A stretch of 62,472 bases of DNA from an uncultured Clostridia bacterium (GTDB lineage Bacteria; Bacillota; Clostridia; Oscillospirales; CAG-272): positions 1 to 62,472 of the forward strand of contig CALWJX010000008.1 of the NCBI GenBank assembly GCA_944381085.1, written 5' to 3'. Under the pieces are notes generated by a model. It was not told where the DNA came from. It searched no databases and saw only the letters and a list, made by a program, of their open reading frames with translations. Below are positions 1 to 8,074 of this stretch, piece by piece (the stretch's first letter is position 1; the number at the start of each line of letters is the position of its first letter). The position numbers and the translations under genes were made by a program.

Positions 1-184
1 TAGGGTAGTTCATCGATGGACAGCACCTTGAAAACAGAATGACCGTCCGAAAAGGGATACCCCGGCTGGGGAAGCACTGTAATGGAAAATCTGACGGGCG
101 GCACACATCCCGTCAGACCGTTACCCTGTGTAATTCCTTGTAAACGGTACTTTGCCTTAACGGAAATATTGAATTTAATGCGTT
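1..184. other. Window edge, no gene assigned
   Basis: No gene can be assigned with confidence. The minus strand has a frame that overlaps the end of the tmcAL gene and stays open for about 60 codons to the window edge, but it has no ATG, GTG or TTG start with a ribosome binding site. An 8-bp stem (91-98 with 109-116, CTGACGGG/CCCGTCAG, 10-base loop) lies about 70 bases after the tmcAL stop and is followed on the minus strand by ATTTTCC. It could be a weak terminator of that gene. Confidence 0.3.
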
Positions 185-1405
185 TTATTCGTTGAGTATG
201 GTGGGAAAATGACGCAAAAAGACTCCTGAGTCTTTTACTGAGGGCATTGCCATGGAAAAAAGAACGTCGGCTTTTTCAGACAAGCGATATTGACCTGTGT
301 CGGACGGCGCGTGCGAGGGCTTGGTTACAATATTCAGCTTCGGATCTTTTCTTAGCATTGCGAGCATACGGCAGCCGGTTTGGTTAGCGGCGAGAAGAGT
401 AGTGTAGACGGGGAGCGAACGGTACATCGCGTCGGATACTCCGCAGAGTGAAAATAAAATTACCCGGCGAATACGTGAATTTGTGTACTTTGAGTTGAAC
501 GCCGAGTTTAAAAACTGACTGTATGATTTGCTTTGAGCTGCCGCTTTGCAAAGACGGTTTAAAATTCCGCTGCCGTCGTCCGCCACGGCTTTGCCGCCGC
601 GAGATAAACCTATCGCGCGTGTGGTTATCGCGTCGGGATCCAACAGCCTGAAAAAGGACAGGATTGACTGTGATATATTCTCCTCGGATACGGGCGCGAC
701 GCCTTTTTTCTGAGCGTCGATATATACCTCAAGCGCGTTTTGCGGAATCAGCGCGTTTGAAAAATCGCAAAAAGACTGCCCGTCGTATAATTTTTTTCTG
801 AGAGCCGTGGCGGAGGGGAATCTTAGTTCGTCAATAACTGTGCTCAGATAATCGCTGCCCGACCTTTTTAGGGGCAGAATATTCATATCGGGACAGAATC
901 TGCGGCAGGCGCGGATATAAGCTATTCCGAGTATGTCGTTTGAGCCGAATTTATCCGTCGTTTTTGCGCTTTTTCCGAGCAGTTCAAAAAAATTTGAAGC
1001 GGAGCCTTTATTGTTATTTTTGTTTTCTCTGAATTTGTCCGTGAATTCATCGGACGTCAGTATTTCCGAGGCTTCAAAAAGAGATTTTGCGCGCTCGTTC
1101 TCAAAGCCGAAGCATATGGTATCGGCCCCCATACATGAAAGTATAAATACACCCGCGTTGGCGAAACCCTCCGCGGACATGGAACAATACGGAAATGGGA
1201 GTTCTACCACTATATCCGCGCCCTCCGCGAGCGCGGCTTTCGCTCTTGTATATTTATCGGCTACCGCAAACTCTCCGCGTTGGGTAAAGTTGCCGCTTAA
1301 AACGCAGATTATACATTCCGCGCCGTTTTTTCTTACAAAGTCCAACTGGTATTTGTGCCCGGAGTGAAAAGGATTGTATTCGCAAATAATTCCGGTTGTT
1401 TTCAT
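185..1405 (-). CDS. tmcAL: tRNA(Met) cytidine acetate ligase
   Basis: This is a 406-residue protein of the TmcAL (YlbM) family, which activates acetate with ATP and acetylates the wobble cytidine of elongator tRNA-Met in the cytoplasm. The N-terminus shows the nucleotidyltransferase signature EYNPFHSGH at residues 9-17, followed by SGNFTQRGE and VELPFPY, all typical of the family. Length matches the family (about 400 residues), so the gene looks intact. The ATG at 1405 is preceded by a GGTGA-type ribosome binding site. It lies downstream of the GH4 gene on the same strand, separated by a strong hairpin (1418-1447). The family assignment is secure; the role is taken from the characterised Bacillus enzyme. 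Confidence 0.93.
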   Translation of the reverse strand: MKTTGIICEYNPFHSGHKYQLDFVRKNGAECIICVLSGNFTQRGEFAVADKYTRAKAALAEGADIVVELPFPYCSMSAEGFANAGVFILSCMGADTICFGFENERAKSLFEASEILTSDEFTDKFRENKNNNKGSASNFFELLGKSAKTTDKFGSNDILGIAYIRACRRFCPDMNILPLKRSGSDYLSTVIDELRFPSATALRKKLYDGQSFCDFSNALIPQNALEVYIDAQKKGVAPVSEENISQSILSFFRLLDPDAITTRAIGLSRGGKAVADDGSGILNRLCKAAAQSKSYSQFLNSAFNSKYTNSRIRRVILFSLCGVSDAMYRSLPVYTTLLAANQTGCRMLAMLRKDPKLNIVTKPSHAPSDTGQYRLSEKADVLFSMAMPSVKDSGVFLRHFPTILNE

Positions 1406-1417
1406 AAATTCACCGAT

Positions 1418-1447
1418 TTCGGGGAGGATATTTGTATCCTCCCCGAA
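1418..1447. other. 14-bp stem with TTTG loop between GH4 gene and tmcAL
   Basis: TTTCGGGGAGGATA pairs perfectly with TATCCTCCCCGAAA around a 4-base loop. On the minus strand, the direction of both flanking genes, the T-run lies before the stem and not after it, so this is not a canonical intrinsic terminator for the GH4 transcript. It ends about 12 bases before the tmcAL start and may act as an RNA-end stabiliser or affect tmcAL translation. Confidence 0.5.
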
Positions 1448-1465
1448 AAAACCTTTATTTGTTTT

Positions 1466-2794
1466 TTAGTTGTACTGAGGGAGCCAGTCCTTTTCCGCTT
1501 CAAAGAGCTCGTCGCACATTGAGACAATGTCGTCGATTGAAAGCTCGGAAGAGGTGTGTGGTTCGAGCATTGCCGCCTGATATACGGTCTCTTTTTTGCG
1601 CGTGGCCGCCGCCTCTATTGTCAGCAGCTGGGCGTTGATATTCGTCATATTCATTGCCGCGCACTGTGTGGGCAGTTTCCCCACAAATGTGGGCTGAATG
1701 CCGGCTTTATCTATAAGACAGGGAACTTCAACGCACGCGTCTGAGGGCAGATTTGTAATAAGCCCGGTGTTAAGCACATTGCCGCCTATGCGGTATGGGC
1801 GCCCGGTCACGATAGATTCCATGATGTAAGAGGCGTATTCGTGAGTTCTCGAATGGCTGATCTCTCCGGACATGTAGTGCTCTTTGTTGCTTTTCCATGA
1901 AGCTATCTGGTTTACGCATCTGCGCGGATATTCGTCAAGCGGTATGCGGTATCTTTCTATAAGCTCGGGATATTTGGATTTTATAAACAAATTATTGTAT
2001 TCGGCGTTGTGCTCGCTGGATTCGGTGCAGTAGTAGCCCAAGCGGCGAATGTACTCGAATCTTACAAGGTCGGCGAAGTTTTCGGGCGGATTGTCAAGGA
2101 TTTCACACGCGCGACGGCGTATTTCGGGATAAAGGTCGTTTCCGTCGGCGTCCTTAAGCTCAAGCAGCCATGCCATGTGGTTTATGCCGGCTATTTTTTC
2201 CTGCAGGGGATATTTTACTTTGTCAGCCATTCCGAGCTCGCCGAGCAGTATGGAAGAGCAGACCTGCACGCTGTGACAGAGTCCCACGGTTTTTATGTTG
2301 GTATATCTCTGCATGTAACCCGACAGAATTGCCATTGGGTTTGTGTAATTCAGAAAATATGCGTTGGGGCAGACCTGCGCCATATCTTCGGCAAAATCGG
2401 CAAGTACGGGAATCGTGCGCAGGGCGCGGAATATACCGCCTATTCCGAGAGTGTCGGCAATGGTCTGGCGCAGACCGTATTTCTTTGGTATTTCAAAGTC
2501 GATGACCGTACAGGGCTCATATCCGCCCACCTGAATGGCGTCCACAACGAAATCCGCTCCTCTGAGAGCGTTTTTGCGGTTTTCAACACCGAGATGCTTG
2601 GTTATTTTGGCGCGGTTTTCATTGATGTTGCGGTTGAGAAGATCAACCATTATGTATGATTCCTCAAGTCTTTCGGGGTCAATGTCGTAGAGCGCGAATT
2701 CAAAGTCGCGCAGAGCTTCACAGCACATTGAGTCTCCGATTACATTCTTCGCGAAAACGGTGCTTCCGGCACCCATAAAGGTAATTTTTCCCAT
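1466..2794 (-). CDS. GH4 alpha-glucosidase/alpha-galactosidase family protein
   Basis: This is a 442-residue family 4 glycoside hydrolase of the MelA/LplD branch, which uses NAD+ and a divalent metal to cleave alpha-linked sugars or uronides in the cytoplasm. The Rossmann glycine motif is at the N-terminus (FMGAGSTVF, residues 6-14), NYTNPM is near 149-154, the metal-binding CHS is at 173-175 and GINHMAW begins at 203. The ATG at 2794 is chosen because the conserved N-terminus begins there. An in-frame ATG at 2827 adds 11 residues but would leave only about 9 bases of leader. The GGAAGG at 2816-2821 is about 21 bases from the chosen start, so the start is uncertain. The substrate cannot be read from sequence. 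No sugar transporter is adjacent. Confidence 0.88.
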   Translation of the reverse strand: MGKITFMGAGSTVFAKNVIGDSMCCEALRDFEFALYDIDPERLEESYIMVDLLNRNINENRAKITKHLGVENRKNALRGADFVVDAIQVGGYEPCTVIDFEIPKKYGLRQTIADTLGIGGIFRALRTIPVLADFAEDMAQVCPNAYFLNYTNPMAILSGYMQRYTNIKTVGLCHSVQVCSSILLGELGMADKVKYPLQEKIAGINHMAWLLELKDADGNDLYPEIRRRACEILDNPPENFADLVRFEYIRRLGYYCTESSEHNAEYNNLFIKSKYPELIERYRIPLDEYPRRCVNQIASWKSNKEHYMSGEISHSRTHEYASYIMESIVTGRPYRIGGNVLNTGLITNLPSDACVEVPCLIDKAGIQPTFVGKLPTQCAAMNMTNINAQLLTIEAAATRKKETVYQAAMLEPHTSSELSIDDIVSMCDELFEAEKDWLPQYN

Positions 2795-2842
2795 AGTAAA
2801 TTTGCTGGAGAACAGCCTTCCTTTCATATAGATAGCATAAAT

Positions 2843-2871
2843 ATTATAGCAAAAATTAATTCCGATGTCAA
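2843..2871 (-). promoter_or_regulatory. Sigma-A promoter of the GH4 gene
   Basis: On the minus strand TTGACA (2866-2871) and TATAAT (2843-2848) are separated by exactly 17 bases, a perfect consensus. Transcription should start near 2836, giving a very short leader before the GH4 coding region. Confidence 0.85.
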
Positions 2872-3003
2872 CAGTTTTTTGTATTTAAAGCAAACATTAA
2901 ATTCATTTAATAAATATTTACAAATTATGGTTGTTTGATGAATTGTTTTAAGGTATTATATTATAATGGAGAATGTTTTTTGATCGGAAAGGGATGGACG
3001 GCA

Positions 3004-3969
3004 ATGTTCGGATATATTTTGACGGATACTCCGGAACTGAAGGTGCGGGAGCAGGAATATTACCGGGCGGTTTATTGCGGTCTGTGCCGGGCGCAGGGAA
3101 AGTGCACCGGACAGTGTTCAAGGATGACTCTTAACTACGACATCGCGTTTCTGGCGCTGGTTCGGATGGCTGTCACGGGAGTAACCCCGGAGTTTTCAAG
3201 GGGCAGATGCGTCGCGCATCCTTTCAGAAAAAGATATTATATAAAGAGAAACGAGCAGCTTGATTTCTGCGCCCGCAGCGCCGCGATACTCGCCTTTGGC
3301 AAATGTATGGATGATATCGAGGATGAAAAAGGAATCAAAAAGGCGAGAGCCCGTCTTGTCCTGCCGTTTCTGTCGCATATGAGAAAAAAAGCCATAAAGA
3401 CAGAGCGGGACGGAAAAGCCGCGGAAAATGCCGGCGATGATATCGCAAAGCTTGATGTCGCCGTGCGTGAAAAACTGAAGGAGCTTTCGGAGCTTGAAAA
3501 AGAAAAGATAAATTCGGTTGACGCGTATGCCGAGATTTTCGGGGAAATTATGGCGGGTCTGGCAAGCTTCGGGCTGAATGACGGCGAAGCCAGAATAATG
3601 TACAATATCGGCAAACATCTTGGCAGATGGGTTTATATTACGGACGCCGCGGACGACGCGGAGGAAGATCTGAAAAAAGGCAGATTCAATCCTTTTTTGC
3701 TGCTGTATGGCAATGAGCTTATGAACGACATACAAAGGGCTCAGATATCCGACGCGCTCAGACTGGAGCTTGACGGCGCCGTACCCGCGTTTGATTTGAT
3801 TGAATACAACGGAAGAACTGATATGGAAGGGATAATAAACAATATACTCTATCTGGGGATGCCGGACAGCGCGGACAGGGTACTGAAAATTTCCCGAACA
3901 GACGGGTGTGAGTCCGATAAAAACGAAAAGAAGAAAAGGCGCGCGAAAAAACAGCGGCGGCAATCCTGA
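3004..3969 (+). CDS. DUF5685 family protein
   Basis: This is a 321-residue protein recognised as the DUF5685 family of Firmicutes, with no established function. The N-terminus MFGYIL and the cysteine motif CGLCRAQGKCTGQCSR at about residues 24-39 are typical, as is a downstream stretch with CMDDIEDEKG and paired aspartates in TDAADDAEEDLKKGRFNP. The Cys-rich start and Asp pairs suggest metal binding and recall helical prenyl-synthase-like folds, but that is only inference. The C-terminus is strongly basic (KKKRRAKKQRR). The ATG at 3004 is chosen because the family begins MFGY and GGAAAGGG lies upstream; an open frame continues back to 2935. A J-domain gene follows 87 bases later, an arrangement common in Clostridia. 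Confidence 0.8.
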   Translation: MFGYILTDTPELKVREQEYYRAVYCGLCRAQGKCTGQCSRMTLNYDIAFLALVRMAVTGVTPEFSRGRCVAHPFRKRYYIKRNEQLDFCARSAAILAFGKCMDDIEDEKGIKKARARLVLPFLSHMRKKAIKTERDGKAAENAGDDIAKLDVAVREKLKELSELEKEKINSVDAYAEIFGEIMAGLASFGLNDGEARIMYNIGKHLGRWVYITDAADDAEEDLKKGRFNPFLLLYGNELMNDIQRAQISDALRLELDGAVPAFDLIEYNGRTDMEGIINNILYLGMPDSADRVLKISRTDGCESDKNEKKKRRAKKQRRQS

Positions 3970-4056
3970 CTGTTTTGACCGTATGGTTTTGAGCGTTGCT
4001 CGTAAGCGCGCCAGAGACAAGAAAAATGAAAATCCAAGAAAGGATAAATTGTAAAA

Positions 4057-4692
4057 ATGGCAGAGTCATACAAGGACCCGTATAAGGTTTTGGGAGTGTC
4101 TCCGACGGCGACCGACGACGAAATCAAAAAGGCATACCGCAATCTTGCCAGAAAGTATCACCCGGATAAGTATAAGGACACCGACCTCAAGGATATGGCG
4201 GAAGAAAAAATGAAAGAAGTCAATCTGGCATATGAGGAGATCCAGAAGATACGGAGCGGCGGGGGTACGTCCGGCAATTCTTACGGCGGCGGTTATTCCG
4301 GAAGCGGTTCTTCGCAGAATTACGGCTACAATTACAATCAGATTCGCCAGAATATAAACAAGGGAAACGTGGCGGCCGCCGAGGCGGAGCTGAATTCGAT
4401 AAACGAGGGCGACCGTGCCGCGGAGTGGCATTATCTGATGGGCTGTGTTTATATAAAAAAGGGATATTATGTTGACGCGCAGAAGATGCTTGACATGGCG
4501 TGCACCATGGATCCGGGAAATATGGAGTACAGGCAGACATTGAATAATCTGAAAACAAGGGCAGGGCAGTACGGAGGAGGCTACAATACCACGCAGACGA
4601 GAGGATGCTCCGGCTGTGATGTCTGTTCTTCGCTTTTGTGCGCGGACTGCTGCTGCGAATGTATGGGCGGAGACCTCATCAGATGTTGCTGA
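4057..4692 (+). CDS. J-domain (DnaJ-like) protein
   Basis: This 211-residue protein has an N-terminal J domain (residues 6-66, HPD at 35-37), which stimulates the ATPase of an Hsp70 partner such as DnaK. A Gly/Ser/Tyr-rich linker (about 67-92) follows, then a short helical repeat region resembling a TPR unit (about 93-160), and a Cys-rich tail with a dense CxxC-like series ([16 protein letters not shown]) that probably binds metal or anchors the protein. It is not the housekeeping DnaJ, which has four CxxCxGxG zinc repeats and a substrate-binding C-terminus. It follows the DUF5685 gene and precedes a small membrane protein, probably in one operon. The client is unknown. Confidence 0.85.
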   Translation: MAESYKDPYKVLGVSPTATDDEIKKAYRNLARKYHPDKYKDTDLKDMAEEKMKEVNLAYEEIQKIRSGGGTSGNSYGGGYSGSGSSQNYGYNYNQIRQNINKGNVAAAEAELNSINEGDRAAEWHYLMGCVYIKKGYYVDAQKMLDMACTMDPGNMEYRQTLNNLKTRAGQYGGGYNTTQTRGCSGCDVCSSLLCADCCCECMGGDLIRCC

Positions 4693-4698
4693 AATCGG

Positions 4699-4736
4699 TA
4701 TATTCTGTTTGCGCCGCCTGTGGCGGCATGGGAGAT
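4699..4736 (+). repeat. 38-bp dispersed repeat, copy 1
   Basis: This 38-bp stretch recurs at 55038-55075 with a single difference (T for C at the hairpin loop). It contains a GCCGCC...GGCGGC stem and ends in ATGGGAGAT, which resembles a ribosome binding site. Here it lies between the J-domain gene and the membrane-protein gene. Confidence 0.75.
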
Positions 4737-4813
4737 CAAAGTGGTTATATTTGTTTGGAACCGTAATGCCGTGAGCATAATTTTTGCGGTTGTCAGGGAG
4801 AGAAGCTTATAAT

Positions 4814-5386
4814 ATGAGAGGCGGAGTAAGTACAAATGTAAAGAAACTCACTGTCGGAGCGCTTCTTTCGGCAATGAGCGTGGCGCTGATTTCATTCGGC
4901 GCGTTGCTTGAGACTCTTGACTTGTCGATGGCGGCAATAGCCTCATTCGCGTGTGTGTTTGCGGTTATCGAACTGAAGGGTATGTATCCATGGCTTATGT
5001 ATGCCGTGACCGGTATTATAAGTGTATTGCTTATGCCGCAGAGCATGGCGGGTTGGTTTTATCTGCTGTTTTTCGGGTATTATCCTATGCTTAAAGAAAA
5101 GTTTGAAAGGCTTAAGAAGCCGGTGGCATGGGTCTTAAAGCTGATTTTACTTAACGCGGCGATACTTATATGCGCCGTTATAGTGTATTTCTTTTTCATG
5201 GGCAGCGGAGAAGGCTTGCTTGAGGCGTTTGAATATGTATTCGGAAATGTCGGAGGCGTGGCGGTTGTCGCCGTATTATATTTGCTTGTCAATGTGGTAT
5301 TCGTGGTATATGATATTGCGCTGACCAGATTGATCTCATTTTATATCTTCAAACTGAGCAAGAGATTTAAATTTCTGAACAGATAA
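4814..5386 (+). CDS. Small integral membrane protein, function unknown
   Basis: This 190-residue protein has about five to six hydrophobic segments: about residues 12-30, 35-50, 56-80, a helix near 108-127 and a pair near 138-175. The size and the pattern of an N-terminal VKKLTVGALLSAMS resemble S components of energy-coupling-factor transporters and related small permeases, but no ligand-binding signature is recognised and no EcfA/EcfT genes are nearby. The ATG at 4814 is chosen because GGGAGAG lies 12 bases upstream. It follows the J-domain gene at 121 bases, across a hairpin repeat. Without homologs to compare, it is best left as a conserved membrane protein of unknown function. Confidence 0.7.
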   Translation: MRGGVSTNVKKLTVGALLSAMSVALISFGALLETLDLSMAAIASFACVFAVIELKGMYPWLMYAVTGIISVLLMPQSMAGWFYLLFFGYYPMLKEKFERLKKPVAWVLKLILLNAAILICAVIVYFFFMGSGEGLLEAFEYVFGNVGGVAVVAVLYLLVNVVFVVYDIALTRLISFYIFKLSKRFKFLNR

Positions 5387-5569
5387 TTTTTCAAGCCGGG
5401 CAAAATGTTTTCAGACTGTACAAAGGGTTTGATTTTAAAAGGACAGACCGAAACGGAAAAAACTGCGCAATTAATTGTTACGCCTTACAATAGTGTCAAA
5501 AAACAAGGTCAACTTATTAGCTAACGCCGCATAAGGCGGTAATTTGAAAACAATATTGAAATACAGATT

Positions 5570-5794
5570 ATGGGCGTTGCAAAGACGAAAAGACAGAAAT
5601 GCTTTTTACGCTGCCTTTCTTTATGCTCAAAAATAAAATCGCACATTCGTCAAGCCAAAGGTCTGAAGCAGGAATATAACGAAGTAACAAAGGAGATCGG
5701 CAATATTTATTACAAGGGATTTTCCGAGGAAGAAATCAAAAAGTTGGACGACTATCTTCAACGTGTCCTGAAAAATGTGGAGGAAGTTCTCTGA
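5570..5794 (+). pseudogene. Truncated MarR-family regulator of the radical SAM pair
   Basis: Only the C-terminal end of a MarR-type repressor is recognisable: from about residue 33 (LKQEYNEVTKEIGNIYYKGF) on, followed by SEEEIKKLDDYLQRVLKNVEE, the usual C-terminal dimerisation helix. The winged-helix DNA-binding part, which should precede it by about 100 residues, is absent. The first 30 residues are Cys/Lys-rich and match nothing. An in-frame stop at 5540-5542 closes the frame upstream. Full-length MarR regulators accompany this radical SAM pair in other Firmicutes (established association), so this is a relic. Its stop overlaps the start of the next gene (TGATG), so translational coupling may survive. 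Confidence 0.7.
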
Positions 5795-6483
5795 TGAGCG
5801 TCTGTATTAAGGATAATATTCAGAATATGAATCTGGTCATTGGCTGTACAGTAGGATGTCCTTACTGTTATGCCCGAAAAAATGTAAAGCGCTATCATAC
5901 AATCGGTGATTTCAACAAACCGGAGTTTTTCCCGGGTAAGCTGCGCCTGATGGAAAAGGAACGTCCGCAGAACTTCCTGCTGACCGGAATGAGTGATTTG
6001 GCGGGATGGCATCCGGAGTGGCGTGATAAGGTATTCGCAAAGATTGGAGAAAACCCGCAGCATCAATTCCTGTTTTTGACCAAGCGTCCCGATCTGCTGA
6101 ATTTTGAAACGGATTTGGGAAATGCATGGTTTGGTGTCACTGTCACAAGGAAATCAGAACTGTGGCGTATTGATGCGCTTCGGGAAAATATTCATGCAAA
6201 GCACTATCACGTTACCTTTGAGCCATTATTTGACGATCCCGGTATAGTAGATCTCACCGGTATCGACTGGATTGTGGTCGGAACGATGACCGGGGCGCAA
6301 AGCAAAAAAATACGGACTGCTCCTGCATGGGCGTATTTCCTTGTGGAACAGGCTCATGCTCTTGGTATCCCTGCTTTTATGAAAGAAGACCTTGTCCCTA
6401 TCATAGGCGAAGAAAATATGATTCAGGAATTTCCGGAAGCATTCAACCGGGTATTGGAGGTGCAGAGAAAATGGCGCAAGTAG
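5794..6483 (+). CDS. Radical SAM mobile pair protein A
   Basis: This 229-residue radical SAM protein, resembling the DUF5131 (phage Gp37/Gp68-like) group, corresponds to the first member of the 'radical SAM mobile pair' carried by mobile elements of Firmicutes. The cluster motif CTVGCPYC gives Cys18, Cys22 and Cys25, which hold a 4Fe-4S cluster that reduces S-adenosylmethionine. FLLTGMSDLAGWHPEW and LTKRPDLL are family blocks. The reaction and substrate are not known. It starts within the stop of the MarR relic, and its last 13 bases overlap the second pair member, so both are made from one message. The partner is also a radical SAM enzyme, so the two may act sequentially or as a complex. Confidence 0.82.
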   Translation: MSVCIKDNIQNMNLVIGCTVGCPYCYARKNVKRYHTIGDFNKPEFFPGKLRLMEKERPQNFLLTGMSDLAGWHPEWRDKVFAKIGENPQHQFLFLTKRPDLLNFETDLGNAWFGVTVTRKSELWRIDALRENIHAKHYHVTFEPLFDDPGIVDLTGIDWIVVGTMTGAQSKKIRTAPAWAYFLVEQAHALGIPAFMKEDLVPIIGEENMIQEFPEAFNRVLEVQRKWRK

Positions 6484-7400
6484 AAATGAACGACATCCTA
6501 ATCGGAGAAGTGGAAACGAAAAACATTATGACGAAATCCAGTCTTCCGGTAGGCGGTTATTCGGTCAATCCTTATGTGGGTTGCACCCATGCCTGCAAGT
6601 ACTGCTACGCATCCTTTATGAAGCGGTTTACCGGGCACACGGAGGACTGGGGTTCATTTCTTGATGTGAAGCACTGGCCGGAAATTAGAAACCCAAAGAA
6701 ATTTGCCGGACAGCGTATCGTGATCGGCTCTGTTACAGACGGATATAATCCGCAGGAGGAGCAGTTTTGCAATACCAGAAAATTACTGGAACAACTTAGA
6801 GGCAGCAACGCAGACATTTTGATTTGTACCAAATCCGATCTTGTAGTGCGTGACATTGATCTCCTGAAGGAACTGGGACGGGTTACGGTGTCGTGGTCGA
6901 TCAATACGCTCGATGAGGATTTCAAAAATGATATGGACAAAGCCGTCAGCATTGAACGGCGGCTGACCGCTATGAAGCAGGTTTACGATGCAGGCATCCG
7001 TACCGTTTGCTTTGTGGCTCCGGTTTTTCCGGGTATTACGGATTTTGAAGCAATCTTTGAACAGGTGAAGGATCAGTGCGATCTATTCTGGCTGGAAAAT
7101 CTAAATCTGCGAGGCGGCTTCAAGAGGACGATTATGGATTATATAGCAGAGAAATATCCAGACCTTTTGCCGCTTTATCATGAAATCTACAATAAATATG
7201 ACCGCAGCTATTTCAAAGCTTTGGAAGAAAAGGTTGAAAAAATGGCTAAGAGATATGACTGCCCCTTTGTGGATAATGAACTGCCTTACGGCAGAGTGCC
7301 GCAGGGGCATCCGGTCATCGTAGATTATTTTTATCATGAAGAAGTCCGGGGAACAGAGAATACAGGAAGGCGAAACAAGTATATAACTCACAATTATTAG
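6471..7400 (+). CDS. Radical SAM mobile pair protein B
   Basis: This 309-residue second member of the pair has the radical SAM motif CTHACKYC (Cys38, Cys42, Cys45) followed by ASFMKRF, and later the blocks SVTDGYNPQE, ICTKSDLVVRD and VSWSINTLD, which resemble the PA0069/spore photoproduct lyase-like radical SAM group. The ATG at 6471 is chosen because GGAGG (6456-6460) lies 10 bases upstream. An open frame continues back to 6327 inside gene A but has no ribosome binding site. The overlap with gene A implies coupled, stoichiometric expression. The function is unknown; a nucleic-acid or small-molecule modification linked to mobile-element defence or fitness is speculative. Confidence 0.83.
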   Translation: MAQVEMNDILIGEVETKNIMTKSSLPVGGYSVNPYVGCTHACKYCYASFMKRFTGHTEDWGSFLDVKHWPEIRNPKKFAGQRIVIGSVTDGYNPQEEQFCNTRKLLEQLRGSNADILICTKSDLVVRDIDLLKELGRVTVSWSINTLDEDFKNDMDKAVSIERRLTAMKQVYDAGIRTVCFVAPVFPGITDFEAIFEQVKDQCDLFWLENLNLRGGFKRTIMDYIAEKYPDLLPLYHEIYNKYDRSYFKALEEKVEKMAKRYDCPFVDNELPYGRVPQGHPVIVDYFYHEEVRGTENTGRRNKYITHNY

Positions 7401-7552
7401 GACGATGCAGTGCGCGTGTGGGCTGTCTTTCAATTAACATCTCATTTATGAAAAATAAATTAGTATTCGTGCTTGCCAAAAAATATTCAAAACATATCTG
7501 AAAAGTATTGACAAACATTTTTTAAGATGTATAATAAAATACTTTCACAGGA

Positions 7553-7669
7553 GAAGTTGTGGATGACGGCGTATCGGGCATGACCTTACAATGACCGAAT
7601 TTTATGTGTATGGAGCGTATGGCGGAGAACGGAGAAATCGGAAAAATCATCGTGAAAGTTGTGCGATAA
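7553..7669 (+). pseudogene. Fragments of a large serine recombinase (TndX/resolvase type)
   Basis: Two short peptides match consecutive parts of a large serine recombinase catalytic domain. The first is EVVDDGVSGMTLQ (7553-7591), like the family's VDDGxSG block. The second is MERMAENGEIGKIIVKVVR (7610-7666), like the block that runs into VIVKDMSR. They are in different frames, each ends in a stop, and the catalytic serine region and the rest of the protein are missing. This is a relic of the transposase of the element that brought the radical SAM pair. The short length of both matches is the main uncertainty. Confidence 0.6.
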
Positions 7670-7670
7670 T

Positions 7671-7729
7671 GGGACTAAATCAGAAAGACCTTGAAAATCA
7701 AGGGATTTTGGCTTAGTCCCTTCTTTTTT
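7671..7729 (+). terminator. Terminator-like stem after the recombinase relic
   Basis: GGGACTAA (7671-7678) pairs with TTAGTCCC (7713-7720), and the second arm is followed directly by TTCTTTTTT. The 34-base loop is long. It may terminate the radical SAM pair message or be part of the element end. Confidence 0.45.
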
Positions 7730-7925
7730 GACATGAAAGAGGAACAATCGCACTATAATCGGCGCACCGGAACAAAACCGGTTGGCGGTTGCTATGGAGG
7801 TACACTGTATAAGTCCTTTCTGTTCGCTGTTACAGCGAACAGAGTTCATCATGAAACAGGGAACTTTGGTCTATGATGAAGGAAATACGGTAAAATCCGC
7901 AGGACTTCCGCTTTGTAGCATAACA

Positions 7926-7967
7926 AAAAGGTACGGCGTAACCCATTTTACTGAGTTACACCGTACC
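7926..7967 (-). terminator. Intrinsic terminator of the ribokinase gene
   Basis: Read on the minus strand, GGTACGGTGTAAC pairs with GTTACGCCGTACC (one G-U pair, 12-base loop) and is followed at once by TTTTTG. It lies about 110 bases beyond the rbsK stop. Confidence 0.75.
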
Positions 7968-8074
7968 TATTACATAAATACTTCCTTATCTGGCTTTTCC
8001 ATTCGCTGACCTTGTTTTTTTCTTTTCTGTACAATTCCTTTTCGGATAAGTTTGTCATTTGACTTTCAATAGAT

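Larger units (their letters stand above)
7401..8074. other. Gene-poor scar downstream of the radical SAM pair
   Basis: This 674-base gap holds no intact gene. It contains two fragments of a serine recombinase (7553-7669), a terminator-like stem (7671-7729), a perfect 10-bp hairpin (7820-7829 with 7833-7842, CTGTTCGCTG) and the terminator of the ribokinase gene (7926-7967). The short open frames around 7690-8009 have no ribosome binding sites and no recognisable product. Confidence 0.6.

Noticed and set aside
1..184. Open minus-strand frame running to the window edge
   Set aside because: No start codon with a ribosome binding site; it overlaps the tmcAL end; a hairpin that looks like a weak terminator lies in it.
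2009..2659. Plus-strand open frame of about 216 codons opposite the GH4 gene
   Set aside because: It overlaps the conserved catalytic part of GH4 and has no ribosome binding site or known family.
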